Both the position numbers and the translations under genes were made by a program. The notes below the pieces were generated by a model. That model saw nothing but the letters and a program-made list of their open reading frames with translations, had not been told where the DNA came from and did no database searches. From a virus, in the IMG/VR virus record IMGVR_UViG_3300032050_000423, positions 1 to 35,260 of that record: 35,260 bases of DNA, one strand, 5' to 3'. This document shows, one piece after another, positions 23,719 to 30,323 of this stretch (its first letter is position 1; the number at the start of each line of letters is the position of its first letter).

Positions 23719-24417
23719 TTACTTGATGCCGTACTTGTTAGCGATGTCTTGAAGCTCGCCGGCTCCGCCGATCTCAGCCTTCAGGACGTCCTCGATAGAA
23801 ACTTCTTTTCCAGATTTCTTGAGTGTGATCAGTTCGTTCAGGACCTGGGCCTTGTTGAGCGGCTCTTCTTCTACTGCACCTTTAGCCAAGGCTTGAACGT
23901 GCTTGTAGGTTGCGCCGCGAGCAGGAACAGGCGCTTCCGCCAGCTGCTTTACCGCGCTAAGAAGCTCAGAGATCTGACTTTGGATAGGAGCGATCTTGGC
24001 GTCGATCGACTTGGAAAGCTCGTCCTTGTCTTCTTTCTTGTCTTCTTTGTCGTCCTTGTCGTCCTTGTCTTCTTTCTTGCCCATGTATTTGTCGCACTCA
24101 GCCTTGCACATCTCGCGCTTCTTCATAGCTTCTTTGTAAGCGTGCTCGGCTTTTTCGCACTCTTCTTCTGCTTTAGAATAAGCTTTTTCAGCTTTCTTGG
24201 CTTCGTCTTCGTGCTCTTCTTCGTCTTCGTGCTCTTCTTCTTTTTCGTCTTCGTCTTCTGATTTCGCTGCAACTTCTTCAGTGTGCGTGTCGCCGTCTGC
24301 GTCGTGGCCCATCTCGATCTCTTCTGCTGCGAAGCGATCGCTCTTCTTAAGGGCCTCGATCTCAGCCAGCGTCTCGTCGATCAGATCGGTGAGACTTTTA
24401 GCGAGATTGTTTTCCAT
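23719..24417 (-). CDS. Scaffold-like acidic coiled-coil protein
   Basis: 232 residues; AGAGGA eight bases ahead of ATG. The N-terminal 45 residues are helical; residues about 45-150 are extremely Glu/Asp/Lys-rich with alternating runs (EDEDEKEEEHEDEEEHEDEA, then KKEDKDDKDDKEDKKEDKD). A helix follows (SIDAKIAPIQSQISELLSAV) and the end is basic and ordered (EVSIEDVLKAEIGGAGELQD). It lies immediately upstream of the capsid gene, where scaffolding proteins usually sit. There is no protease signature. A scaffolding role is inference from composition and position. Confidence 0.65.
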   Translation of the reverse strand: MENNLAKSLTDLIDETLAEIEALKKSDRFAAEEIEMGHDADGDTHTEEVAAKSEDEDEKEEEHEDEEEHEDEAKKAEKAYSKAEEECEKAEHAYKEAMKKREMCKAECDKYMGKKEDKDDKDDKEDKKEDKDELSKSIDAKIAPIQSQISELLSAVKQLAEAPVPARGATYKHVQALAKGAVEEEPLNKAQVLNELITLKKSGKEVSIEDVLKAEIGGAGELQDIANKYGIK

Positions 24418-24437
24418 CGGTTTGTTCCTCTTTAACC

Positions 24438-24821
24438 TTATTGGCCCATCATCTTCATATCTGGGTGACCAGCAAGACGAGCGAGTTCGGTCGTCGTGTC
24501 ACCGGCTTCGAGGACTACGTCGTTAGTGAAGCGGGTGCAGCAAGCGAGTACTGCAAGGTCTGAGGCGTTCACAAAGATGGCTGCGATGCTGTTTTCGCCG
24601 GCTGCACCTTTGATCTTGATCGTCCCTGGGTTGCCGATGCCGATACCTAGGAAAGGAGATGTTGTGTCGTTGATGCCGCCCATCGGGGACTGGATCGACG
24701 CGTCTGTGTAGCTGATGGTCAAACCAGCTGCTGTAACTGAGGTAGCATTTCGAGTAGCCGCAACGCCTACTGCGTCGAGGTTTCTCTTAATTTTGTCGAG
24801 TACTTGAACTGGATTGCTCAT
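24438..24821 (-). CDS. Small head protein, possible capsid decoration protein
   Basis: 127 residues; AAGGAG seven bases ahead of ATG. After a short helix (VQVLDKIKRNLDAVG) the chain is beta-rich with Gly/Thr/Ala turns (SVTAAGLTISYTDASIQSPM, FLGIGIGNPGTIKIKGAAGE). It ends in TTTELARLAGHPDMKMMGQ. It is first in the unit that contains scaffold-like and major capsid genes and has a promoter element and hairpin ahead. Small beta-rich proteins in this position are often decoration proteins; no family motif is certain. Confidence 0.5.
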   Translation of the reverse strand: MSNPVQVLDKIKRNLDAVGVAATRNATSVTAAGLTISYTDASIQSPMGGINDTTSPFLGIGIGNPGTIKIKGAAGENSIAAIFVNASDLAVLACCTRFTNDVVLEAGDTTTELARLAGHPDMKMMGQ

Positions 24822-24873
24822 TTTTCACTCCTTTAAGTGAATGCATTTAAACATTCGTAATTTACTATATCAC

Positions 24874-24892
24874 GCTGCTGTAGTTAAGCAGC
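24874..24892 (-). other. Leader hairpin ahead of the head-gene unit
   Basis: GCTGCT-TAACTAC-AGCAGC on the minus strand gives a 6-bp stem with a 7-base loop, between the GATAGTATAAT element and the start of the 127-residue gene. There is no T-run. It would lie in the 5' leader of the capsid transcript. Confidence 0.4.
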
Positions 24893-24909
24893 AAACCTAT
24901 AACCTCAAG

Positions 24910-24920
24910 ATTATACTATC
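24910..24920 (-). promoter_or_regulatory. Candidate promoter element GATAGTATAAT
   Basis: Exact copy of the 11-mer at 19049-19059, here 88 bases before the 127-residue gene and just after the HNH endonuclease 2 stop. It likely drives the decoration/scaffold/capsid unit. No clear -35. Confidence 0.6.
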
Positions 24921-24939
24921 GCTAGTAGTATGCTTTATT

Positions 24940-25584
24940 TTAAATTAGTCTGTCTTTCTTGGAAAGATTGTCAAACTCCCACAGCGGTTGTAAGTTTTTA
25001 TAATTGCAGGCTTTGTTGAATTCGTCAGGATTCGACAGGTCGAACGAGCTCAATGGAATGATGTGGTCTATGTTCCATTTTCCATCGCCTTTGCCCCAGT
25101 TGTCCCACGACATACCAGGCTGGAACATCTCGGCCAGGTGCGACTTGAGCTCCTCTATCGAGCAGCCAAGCGAGGACACCGCCGATCCGGTCTTGGCGCA
25201 GTTTTTTATCGCGGAGTTTAAGCGAGACCTTATCACCTTCAACATCCTGAAGTTTAGATCATTTTCATAGCGGTCTTTATAGTACTGCTTGCCGTTCTTC
25301 TCGTACCAGGCGCGATTCAGCCCTTTTATTGTATCTTTGTTCTCTGATCTCCACTTGGCATGTTTGGCCAGCAGCATATCTTTGTTGTCTTTGTAGTAGT
25401 CTGATCTTATCTTGCGCTTCTCTTCTTCGGTCATCGGCGTCGGTATGTCGCCCTTGCTGTAGTTTTGCTTATAGAAAGCCCTATTGCACTGCTTGCAGGA
25501 AGGGCGCTTTCCGTCGGATCTTTTGTTGTCTCCTGCAAAACTATCTAAACTCTTAGACTCTTTACACTTACTGCACGTCTTCAT
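24940..25584 (-). CDS. HNH homing endonuclease 2
   Basis: 214 residues. Zinc-type pairs C4/C7 and C30/C33, then a Lys/Asn/Tyr-rich linker with repeated short helices (YYKDNKDMLLAKHAKWRSEN). GCSIEELKSHLAEMFQPGMS precedes the core WNIDHIIPLS at about 170-179, followed by YKNLQPLWEFDNLSKKD. The architecture is the same as HNH gene 1 and the sequences align through most of their length. It starts seven bases after the prohead protease stop, so it may be co-expressed with it. Codon use is nearer to that of the neighbours than for HNH 1 and 4, suggesting longer residence. Confidence 0.88.
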   Translation of the reverse strand: MKTCSKCKESKSLDSFAGDNKRSDGKRPSCKQCNRAFYKQNYSKGDIPTPMTEEEKRKIRSDYYKDNKDMLLAKHAKWRSENKDTIKGLNRAWYEKNGKQYYKDRYENDLNFRMLKVIRSRLNSAIKNCAKTGSAVSSLGCSIEELKSHLAEMFQPGMSWDNWGKGDGKWNIDHIIPLSSFDLSNPDEFNKACNYKNLQPLWEFDNLSKKDRLI

Positions 25585-25591
25585 GCTATGA

Positions 25592-26479
25592 TCACTTGTG
25601 CGATATAAAGAACTTTGCCAATGTGTCGAACGGCAGACTCTTGCCGCAGGATCGGCATTTCACTTGGTATTTCATGTACGGCTGCTCTTTTCCGCAAGCC
25701 GGGCAGTCGATATACTTGAAAGTCCTTGATCCTTCTACGCTCTCGGTCTGAAACACTCCGCCCCCGGTGAGGCTGGTGGGCGATCCTGCTCCGCCGTAAC
25801 CAGCGGTTAGGGCTTTATCTAATCTACTGTTTTTTTTTAAGCCATCAACTATGTCGTGGATCTTCTCGATGTTGCCGCGGATCTTGGCGATCGAGGACCT
25901 CTGGGAAAGGTCGATAAGGGCCGGGACGTTGACTGTAGCATACGGCGCGTAGGATTTGATCAGGTCGATCTCGTCGAGCGTTGGGGCAGACTTAGCGAGG
26001 TCTAGGCCTTCGACTAGGGTGGCGTTGTTTGCCGGCGTAAACGTAAGCGCTAGCCCCCTGATCTTTGTCCTGGCCAGTATACGTTCGTCCTTCTTGCCGC
26101 GTTCGACGATGCCGCCTTCGACCGAGCATTTCATCTTAAGCGGAGAATCAGTTCTGAACTGGTGCTTGATTATAGCGGCAGCGGCTTTGGCAGAGCGATG
26201 GTCTTCGTCGTCGAAGAGTAGACCTTCTGTGTAGATATACGGTGCCTTTATCTTGTTCCAGTAGTATCTGTGACGATCGGTATCGCAGTCTTCTAAACCA
26301 AAGATCTTCTTTACACCAGTAATACGACCGATTACATCAGGTAACTTATTAGAATGGTTATCATTTATTATGCCACGACCAGCTTCAAGTTCTGAAATAT
26401 CAGCGCCTCCAACATCAAGGATCTCGCCTTGTGTATCTCGTAGCTGGGATCCAGCAACTGCATCAAATTTTGTGGCCAC
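25592..26479 (-). CDS. Prohead protease-like protein with C-terminal zinc ribbon
   Basis: 295 residues from GTG 26479, with GGGAG seven bases ahead. The N-terminal 150 residues fit the phage prohead protease pattern: GEILDVGGADISELEAGRGI, a conserved DNHSNKLPDVIGRI with a candidate catalytic His (H42), LKMKCSVEGGIVERG with a candidate Ser (S119), and GLALTFTPANNAT. Residues 218-249 repeat a block also found near the N-terminus of the capsid protein. The end is a four-Cys zinc ribbon (CPACGKEQ and CRSCGKSLP). It lies ahead of scaffold-like and capsid genes. The shared block may be a processing or interaction site. Catalytic residues are assigned by eye only. Confidence 0.72.
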   Translation of the reverse strand: MATKFDAVAGSQLRDTQGEILDVGGADISELEAGRGIINDNHSNKLPDVIGRITGVKKIFGLEDCDTDRHRYYWNKIKAPYIYTEGLLFDDEDHRSAKAAAAIIKHQFRTDSPLKMKCSVEGGIVERGKKDERILARTKIRGLALTFTPANNATLVEGLDLAKSAPTLDEIDLIKSYAPYATVNVPALIDLSQRSSIAKIRGNIEKIHDIVDGLKKNSRLDKALTAGYGGAGSPTSLTGGGVFQTESVEGSRTFKYIDCPACGKEQPYMKYQVKCRSCGKSLPFDTLAKFFISHK

Positions 26480-26504
26480 TATAGATCTCCCTACCTTACT
26501 ATCT

Positions 26505-27281
26505 TTATAGATTGTACCACTTAGGTTTATCTATCCACTCTCGCCCCAGAAGTTTTTGGCATATGTCTTCTCCCTCTGGGGTTTTAAAATCATTCTTAGT
26601 CCTGTTATCGATCGCCCACATCGGCCTCAAGTTTGTGTAATGCTGTAACTTTATTAGCTCTTCTTCGTTCTGCGCTTGAGAGCAAGGACATATATGATCG
26701 ATGTCCCAGCCATCTGGTCCACGTTTGCCTTTATTTTTCCAACTCATGCCAGGCTGCCACAGCGACTCTATGTGCTTAAGCACTTCGTCTATAGGCATAC
26801 CAAGCATATCCGCGGATTTTTGAGTTTTCTTATATTGCTTGCCTATAGCCATGCCGATGCACGTCCGCAGCGATCTTTTGTAATAGACATGATTCCTAGA
26901 GACCGGTCTACAACACGACGATATGCCGCCGCACTTAAAGGATGACTCGTTGAAGCTTTTCTCGCTGCCGCAAACTTCGCAGCGACAATTGTACGTGCGA
27001 CCAGAATAAGAGAAAACCACCCATGAACCGTTAGCAAGACCGACTACAGTAGAGCCGCGGGTTGAGTTGTGTCGTTCTATTGTTTCTCTTATTTTTAAGC
27101 AGCCGCAAGATTTAGACTTGCCGTATCGCAGGCAGGCATAGCTTGTTTCGTGTTCTTTTCCGCAGTCGCATAAGCATTTAAAGCGTCTATTTTGACGATC
27201 GGTACTTGTTTCTTCTACGACAACCAGTTGACCAAATCTAGTGCCAGCTTCTATCTCTACGTAGTTCCAAGCTTTCCTCAT
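26505..27281 (-). CDS. HNH homing endonuclease 3 (double zinc-ribbon)
   Basis: 258 residues from ATG 27281 with GAGG five bases ahead; the GTG two codons earlier is less likely. The N-terminus has a Cys ribbon (KCLCDCGKEHE, SKSCGC) like that of the 513-residue endonuclease, then a second Cys set (NCRCEVCGSEK, CGGISSCC). The HNH core is WDIDHICPCSQ followed by YTNLRPMWAIDNRTKNDF. MPIDEVLKHIESLWQPGMS corresponds to the GCSIEEL...PGM segment of the other HNH genes. It lies between the HTH/four-Cys gene and the protease, with a promoter element upstream. Its last codons contain a second TACAAT element that may serve the protease. Confidence 0.85.
   Translation of the reverse strand: MRKAWNYVEIEAGTRFGQLVVVEETSTDRQNRRFKCLCDCGKEHETSYACLRYGKSKSCGCLKIRETIERHNSTRGSTVVGLANGSWVVFSYSGRTYNCRCEVCGSEKSFNESSFKCGGISSCCRPVSRNHVYYKRSLRTCIGMAIGKQYKKTQKSADMLGMPIDEVLKHIESLWQPGMSWKNKGKRGPDGWDIDHICPCSQAQNEEELIKLQHYTNLRPMWAIDNRTKNDFKTPEGEDICQKLLGREWIDKPKWYNL
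26511..26517 (-). promoter_or_regulatory. Candidate -10 variant GTACAAT ahead of the protease
   Basis: GTGGTACAAT overlaps the last codons of HNH gene 3 and lies about 32 bases ahead of the protease GTG start. It differs from the GTATAAT elements by one base. Confidence 0.3.
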
Positions 27282-27321
27282 ATACACCTCAATAATAAAA
27301 ATAGCCTAAATAGGCATCTTT

Positions 27322-27334
27322 ATTATACCATATC
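27322..27334 (-). promoter_or_regulatory. Candidate promoter element GATATGGTATAAT
   Basis: A GTATAAT element with GATA just upstream, 21 bases after the HTH/four-Cys gene stop and 40 bases before HNH gene 3. A short GCCT/AGGC palindrome at 27304-27315 lies in the leader; it is too weak to call a terminator. Confidence 0.5.
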
Positions 27335-27354
27335 AAAGCCTTACGCTGACACTG

Positions 27355-27768
27355 CTACTCGCAGTATATGCTGTCGTCGCTTATCGATGAGTCCTCTATG
27401 ACGCTCTCGTCGTTGAACAATGACTTCAGCTCTGCCACGCTGGTCTTGTCTTGAAGCTTAGCGATTGATTTCTCTGATGTTTTCTTGACGGTGTCTACGG
27501 AGATCTGCAGGAGCGCGGCGATGTCGAGGTCGGACGAGGGTGAGTCGTACATGAAGTGGGCCTCGTACTTGAACCAGCAGTATCCTGAAAGTTGGTGCGC
27601 GATGGCCCAGGGGCAGCCCGGCATCCTTGCCTCTTCGTCTTCTGTGGGTTCACGACCAAGTGCCTTTATGGTCTTCAGCCTAAGCACGGCCAAAGGGCAC
27701 CACGTGTCCGGCAGCGCCTTAAGCTGCCTCGGGCATCTGGCCTTGAATCTTTTGTCCAGATCACCCAC
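27355..27768 (-). CDS. HTH protein with four-cysteine N-terminal region
   Basis: 137 residues from GTG 27768, two bases after the HNH 4 stop, with AGGGA upstream. Residues 1-70 contain C12, C24, C52 and C64 in CPRQ, WCPLAVLRLK, PGCPWAIAHQ and GYCWFKYE, possibly a metal or Fe-S site. Residues about 79-106 (DLDIAALLQISVDTVKKTSE) look like a helix-turn-helix of the sigma region 4 type (S-x-x-x-IA-x-LLQISVDTVKK). The tail is acidic. It may be a phage transcription regulator; alternatively the HTH recognises DNA in packaging, as in small terminase subunits, and its place near terminase and portal would fit either. Not identified. Confidence 0.6.
   Translation of the reverse strand: MGDLDKRFKARCPRQLKALPDTWCPLAVLRLKTIKALGREPTEDEEARMPGCPWAIAHQLSGYCWFKYEAHFMYDSPSSDLDIAALLQISVDTVKKTSEKSIAKLQDKTSVAELKSLFNDESVIEDSSISDDSIYCE
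27755..27768 (-). repeat. Start-context repeat, downstream copy
   Basis: GTGGGTGATCTGGA, the first codons of the HTH/four-Cys gene. It matches GTGGGCGATCTAGA at the start of HNH gene 4 (28407-28420) at 12 of 14 bases, so the two copies flank the HNH gene as a direct repeat. Confidence 0.6.
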
Positions 27769-27769
27769 T

Positions 27770-28420
27770 TTAAGTTCCCTCTCTTTTGTTTTCTTGTGAG
27801 GTTTTTAATAAGTGGTCGTTTTCCCAAATAGGCTGAGTATTCTTATAGTTATGCAAATCTAAATTACTATAATCTGTACTTAATGGAATTATATGATCTA
27901 TGTGCCATCCATTTATACCATAGTTTTCCCAAGTCATGCCGGGTAAGAATTTAGATTCTAAGTATTTTATATAAAAATCCATAGAGCAACCTAAGTATTC
28001 AACAATAGACATAGACTTATTGCTTTTTAATGCTCTTTTGAGTCTACTTTTAATATTTTCACGAATCTTTGAGGGTGTGTGAGTTTTCTTTCTATTGTTT
28101 TGATATTTTATTTTCTTAGTTCTTCTATTTTCTTTCGAGCAGGTTTCACACAATACACGCCTAGATCCTTTTAGAGCAACGTTTCCGCATGCACATTTTT
28201 TAGGCACTTTAGGTCTAAGGACCTTAAGTTCTTTATATTTATTTGATTTTGCTTCCGATATTTTGCGAACTCTATCTGGATCATTTGCTCTACGAATTTG
28301 TTCGTTTATTTTCCAATCTTGTTTTCTTTTATCTTTATAGCAATTGCTACACAGCCTATATCTTTTATGAGATACAGGCTGTCCGCATGTGCATTGCTGA
28401 TTAAATTCTAGATCGCCCAC
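27770..28420 (-). CDS. HNH homing endonuclease 4
   Basis: 216 residues from GTG 28420 (GAGG five bases ahead). It starts MGDLEF, the same three residues and nearly the same bases as the next gene. Two zinc ribbons are visible (QCTCGQP with CSNC, and KCACGNV with CETC). A Lys/Arg/Asn-rich linker leads to LGCSMDFYIKYLESKFLPGM, then WHIDHIIPLS and YKNTQPIWENDHLLKTSQ. It is very AT-rich and Lys-rich compared with the neighbouring genes, indicating recent arrival. It ends one base before the start codon of the downstream gene, so it sits precisely at that gene's translation start. Confidence 0.88.
   Translation of the reverse strand: MGDLEFNQQCTCGQPVSHKRYRLCSNCYKDKRKQDWKINEQIRRANDPDRVRKISEAKSNKYKELKVLRPKVPKKCACGNVALKGSRRVLCETCSKENRRTKKIKYQNNRKKTHTPSKIRENIKSRLKRALKSNKSMSIVEYLGCSMDFYIKYLESKFLPGMTWENYGINGWHIDHIIPLSTDYSNLDLHNYKNTQPIWENDHLLKTSQENKREGT
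28407..28420 (-). repeat. Start-context repeat, upstream copy
   Basis: GTGGGCGATCTAGA at the start of HNH gene 4; partner of the copy at 27755-27768. It may be the original start of the interrupted gene, captured by the incoming HNH gene, or a remnant of the copied flank. Confidence 0.6.
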
Positions 28421-28469
28421 TGAATCCTCACTTTACGTCTGCTTTTTTGCGCAGTCAGCAAAGTTATAC

Positions 28470-28634
28470 TCACGAAAGGTCTATCGGACCCCCGCAGCAC
28501 GGGCACTCCAGCGTCTTTGTTCCTGTTTTCCATATTGTTATCTGCTGATGGCGGCAGGATCGGCATTCGAGAAAACCGACGCACCATATGCGTCGGTAGT
28601 CGTCTAGGTTGAAGAGGTTCTCTTCGTCAGACAT
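28470..28634 (-). CDS. 54-residue zinc-ribbon protein
   Basis: Starts MSDEENLFNLDDYRRIWCVG at ATG 28634, 12 bases after the stop of the gene upstream, and ends IDLS at TGA 28470. Two Cys pairs (ECRSC and CPCC, with about 20 residues between them) form a classic small zinc ribbon; the strands between (QQITIWKTGTKTLE) fit the fold. It is short but its position in a tight gene run, its acidic start and the Cys spacing make it credible. Likely binds DNA or RNA or bridges proteins; the role is unknown. Confidence 0.65.
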   Translation of the reverse strand: MSDEENLFNLDDYRRIWCVGFLECRSCRHQQITIWKTGTKTLECPCCGGPIDLS

Positions 28635-28646
28635 CTTTGAAGCCTA

Positions 28647-28850
28647 TCAGGGAAAGAGCTGGTGGCACTTCATCTCGATCAGCGGCAGGGCTTCTGCACC
28701 CATGGTCTGAACGTGCATGTCTACGCAGCGGTCGCGGTAGACGTGGCGGTCTAATCGGTTAAGGACCTCGTCTCCTAGCAGGAACCCGACCACCAGGGCC
28801 AGGATCGTCGCCGACGCGTATCGCAGTAAAACTTTTAGATCTACTTTCAT
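28647..28850 (-). CDS. Small single-span membrane protein
   Basis: 67 residues from ATG 28850, which shares its A with the TGA of the upstream gene and has AGAGG seven bases ahead. Residues about 9-28 (LLRYASATILALVVGFLLGD) form one transmembrane helix after a short basic start, so the N-terminus is probably cytoplasmic; a signal-peptide reading is possible. The remainder is polar with two Cys (RCVDMH and KCHQLF). It could be a spanin-like or holin-like accessory, but it has no specific motif and stands among head genes. Confidence 0.55.
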   Translation of the reverse strand: MKVDLKVLLRYASATILALVVGFLLGDEVLNRLDRHVYRDRCVDMHVQTMGAEALPLIEMKCHQLFP

Positions 28851-29431
28851 CACTGTGCCTCTGCTTGCTGGGTTGTTGCCTTAGGTGCCGACCTGACACC
28901 GATAAGCTCTACGATGTGGCGTGATCCGTTGATGCTCGTCTCGACCGTGTGGCCGACGGACTTGCCCAGGAAACCGTCCACGATGTCCTTGTTAGAGATC
29001 TCGCTCAGCGCGGTCTTTGACCTGAAGATGCCTCTGTCTTCGGGCTCGTCGGGCGTCGTCGACGTGATGATGACGATGTCCTCAGGAGAGGACACGACCG
29101 TGGCGGCTTCCAGTCCGCGAGCGGTGTCGTCTCGGTCCGACGCCGACTGCCAGTCCTCGAGCTTGAACCTGTCTGCCTCTTTTGCTAGTAGGGTCTTGTC
29201 TACGTTCAGCGTAGAGACGATCGCGTTTAGCTTGTACTGGGTGTCGTTCAGCGCCCCGTAGAAGCGGGTAAGATCGTCCTGCATCGGGCGGAGCTGCTCC
29301 ATCAGCTGCTTCATCAGCGCCTGATTTACTCTGATGGCCAAGGAAAGGTTCGTGGCCTCTTTCTCGAGGGCTTCGAGTCTCTCCGAGGTGCTCACTACTC
29401 GTTTCTTGTTCTTGTGGTCCATAATTCTCAT
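28850..29431 (-). CDS. Coiled-coil protein with possible GreA-like C-terminal domain
   Basis: 193 residues from ATG 29431 (GGAGG four bases ahead; a neighbouring ATG three bases earlier also possible). Residues about 12-95 form a long coiled coil (LEALEKEATNLSLAIRVNQA, MEQLRPMQDDLTRFYGALND). The C-terminal part contains ALSEISNKDIVDGFLGKSVG and RHIVELIGVRSA, which resembles the C-terminal FKBP-like end of GreA/GreB (LLGKxVGDxV...YEI..I). A helical hairpin plus that end would fit a Gre factor, but the acidic tip of the hairpin is not clear and the order is loose. It may instead be a structural coiled-coil protein. It overlaps the next gene by one base. Confidence 0.45.
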   Translation of the reverse strand: MRIMDHKNKKRVVSTSERLEALEKEATNLSLAIRVNQALMKQLMEQLRPMQDDLTRFYGALNDTQYKLNAIVSTLNVDKTLLAKEADRFKLEDWQSASDRDDTARGLEAATVVSSPEDIVIITSTTPDEPEDRGIFRSKTALSEISNKDIVDGFLGKSVGHTVETSINGSRHIVELIGVRSAPKATTQQAEAQ

Positions 29432-29453
29432 CATGCCTCCCGGTTTATGTTGA

Positions 29454-30272
29454 TCAAGCTCGCTTCTCGCGGACTCGGTCTGCTAGTGCCTTAAGTATGG
29501 CGATGTCTTCTGTAGACAGCTGAGGAACGGATCTGCCGGTACCCAGCAGCTGGGCCAGCTCTACGTTCAAGAACTCTCTGATCTTGTTCTCGATGATCTC
29601 GTACTCGTTGCCCTTGCGCTTGATGATCCTTGACGACAGGATATCGTTGATCGCGTTGGCTTGCTGCAGCTTGAGCTGCTCTGGCGTTAGCTTGGATGTA
29701 GTGTCTATCTTCACGACGTTTGACTCTGGAAGTTTTTCCTGTGCCTGTGCCATATCTTCTACCTTCTCGGGTGTTGACGTCTTGGCTTCATTGAGTATCG
29801 GGGCGATGTCTTGCTTAGTCAGTTTTACGAAACCGTACTTATAGGCAAGCGCATCGTAGAGCTGAATGGCAGAATCAAAGTCTGTTCGCGTCAGGGGCTC
29901 GTTGTTGTCGACGCACCTTTTCCAGTGCGCCTCGATGTTGTCATCGTACATCAGGATGCGGGTGACGTCGTTCTGCTGCTCGATCTCGCGAAGGATCTCT
30001 AGATCGTCGTCTGAGAGTAGCGGATTTCGCCGGTATACGTAAGGCCACACGCACTCACCGTAGTGCGATCTGTCTAGTACGACATCTTGCCCAGACAATG
30101 ACACTAGGGTATCGATCATATCGTCAAGATATGATGGCCCAGTGTAGCCTGGCTGGTAGTATTTTTTATCAGGAGCGGAGAAATGAATGTAGCGGTAGCC
30201 TTGGGCCTCATATGCTTTCGCAAGCGTACTCTTGCCCGAACGATCGATGCCTTCGATTATGATCAGAGCCAT
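29454..30272 (-). CDS. P-loop nucleotide (dNMP/thymidylate-type) kinase with extra C-terminal domain
   Basis: 272 residues from ATG 30272 with GGAGG five bases ahead. Walker A is EGIDRSGKST (7-16), the form typical of thymidylate kinases, and DRSHYGE (67-73) matches their DR-Y/H-x-x-S/G loop. Residues 80-165 complete a kinase-type fold (RRNPLLSDDDLEILREIEQQ, RTDFDSAIQLYDALAYKYGF). Residues about 165-272 are extra: a linker, then PEQLKLQQANAINDILSSRI and EIIENKIREFLNVELAQLLG. That second domain looks like a small helical phage protein fused on. It would phosphorylate a nucleotide for DNA synthesis, yet the gene sits between portal and head genes; the extra domain may link it to the virion. Confidence 0.72.
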   Translation of the reverse strand: MALIIIEGIDRSGKSTLAKAYEAQGYRYIHFSAPDKKYYQPGYTGPSYLDDMIDTLVSLSGQDVVLDRSHYGECVWPYVYRRNPLLSDDDLEILREIEQQNDVTRILMYDDNIEAHWKRCVDNNEPLTRTDFDSAIQLYDALAYKYGFVKLTKQDIAPILNEAKTSTPEKVEDMAQAQEKLPESNVVKIDTTSKLTPEQLKLQQANAINDILSSRIIKRKGNEYEIIENKIREFLNVELAQLLGTGRSVPQLSTEDIAILKALADRVREKRA

Positions 30273-30291
30273 ATAGACCTCCATGCATCAT

Positions 30292-30300
30292 ATTATACAC
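30292..30300 (-). promoter_or_regulatory. Candidate promoter element TGTGTATAAT
   Basis: GTGTATAAT lies 19 bases ahead of the kinase start, between the portal stop and the kinase. It has the same ten bases as the element before the 513-residue endonuclease. There is no clear -35. Confidence 0.55.
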
Positions 30301-30323
30301 ATGGGATCTATATGTTTGAGATG

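Noticed and set aside
27301-27318. GCCTA/TAGGC palindrome as a terminator after the HTH gene
   Set aside because: Only 4-5 bp with almost no loop, and the T-rich stretch after it is interrupted; a promoter element lies just ahead of it instead.
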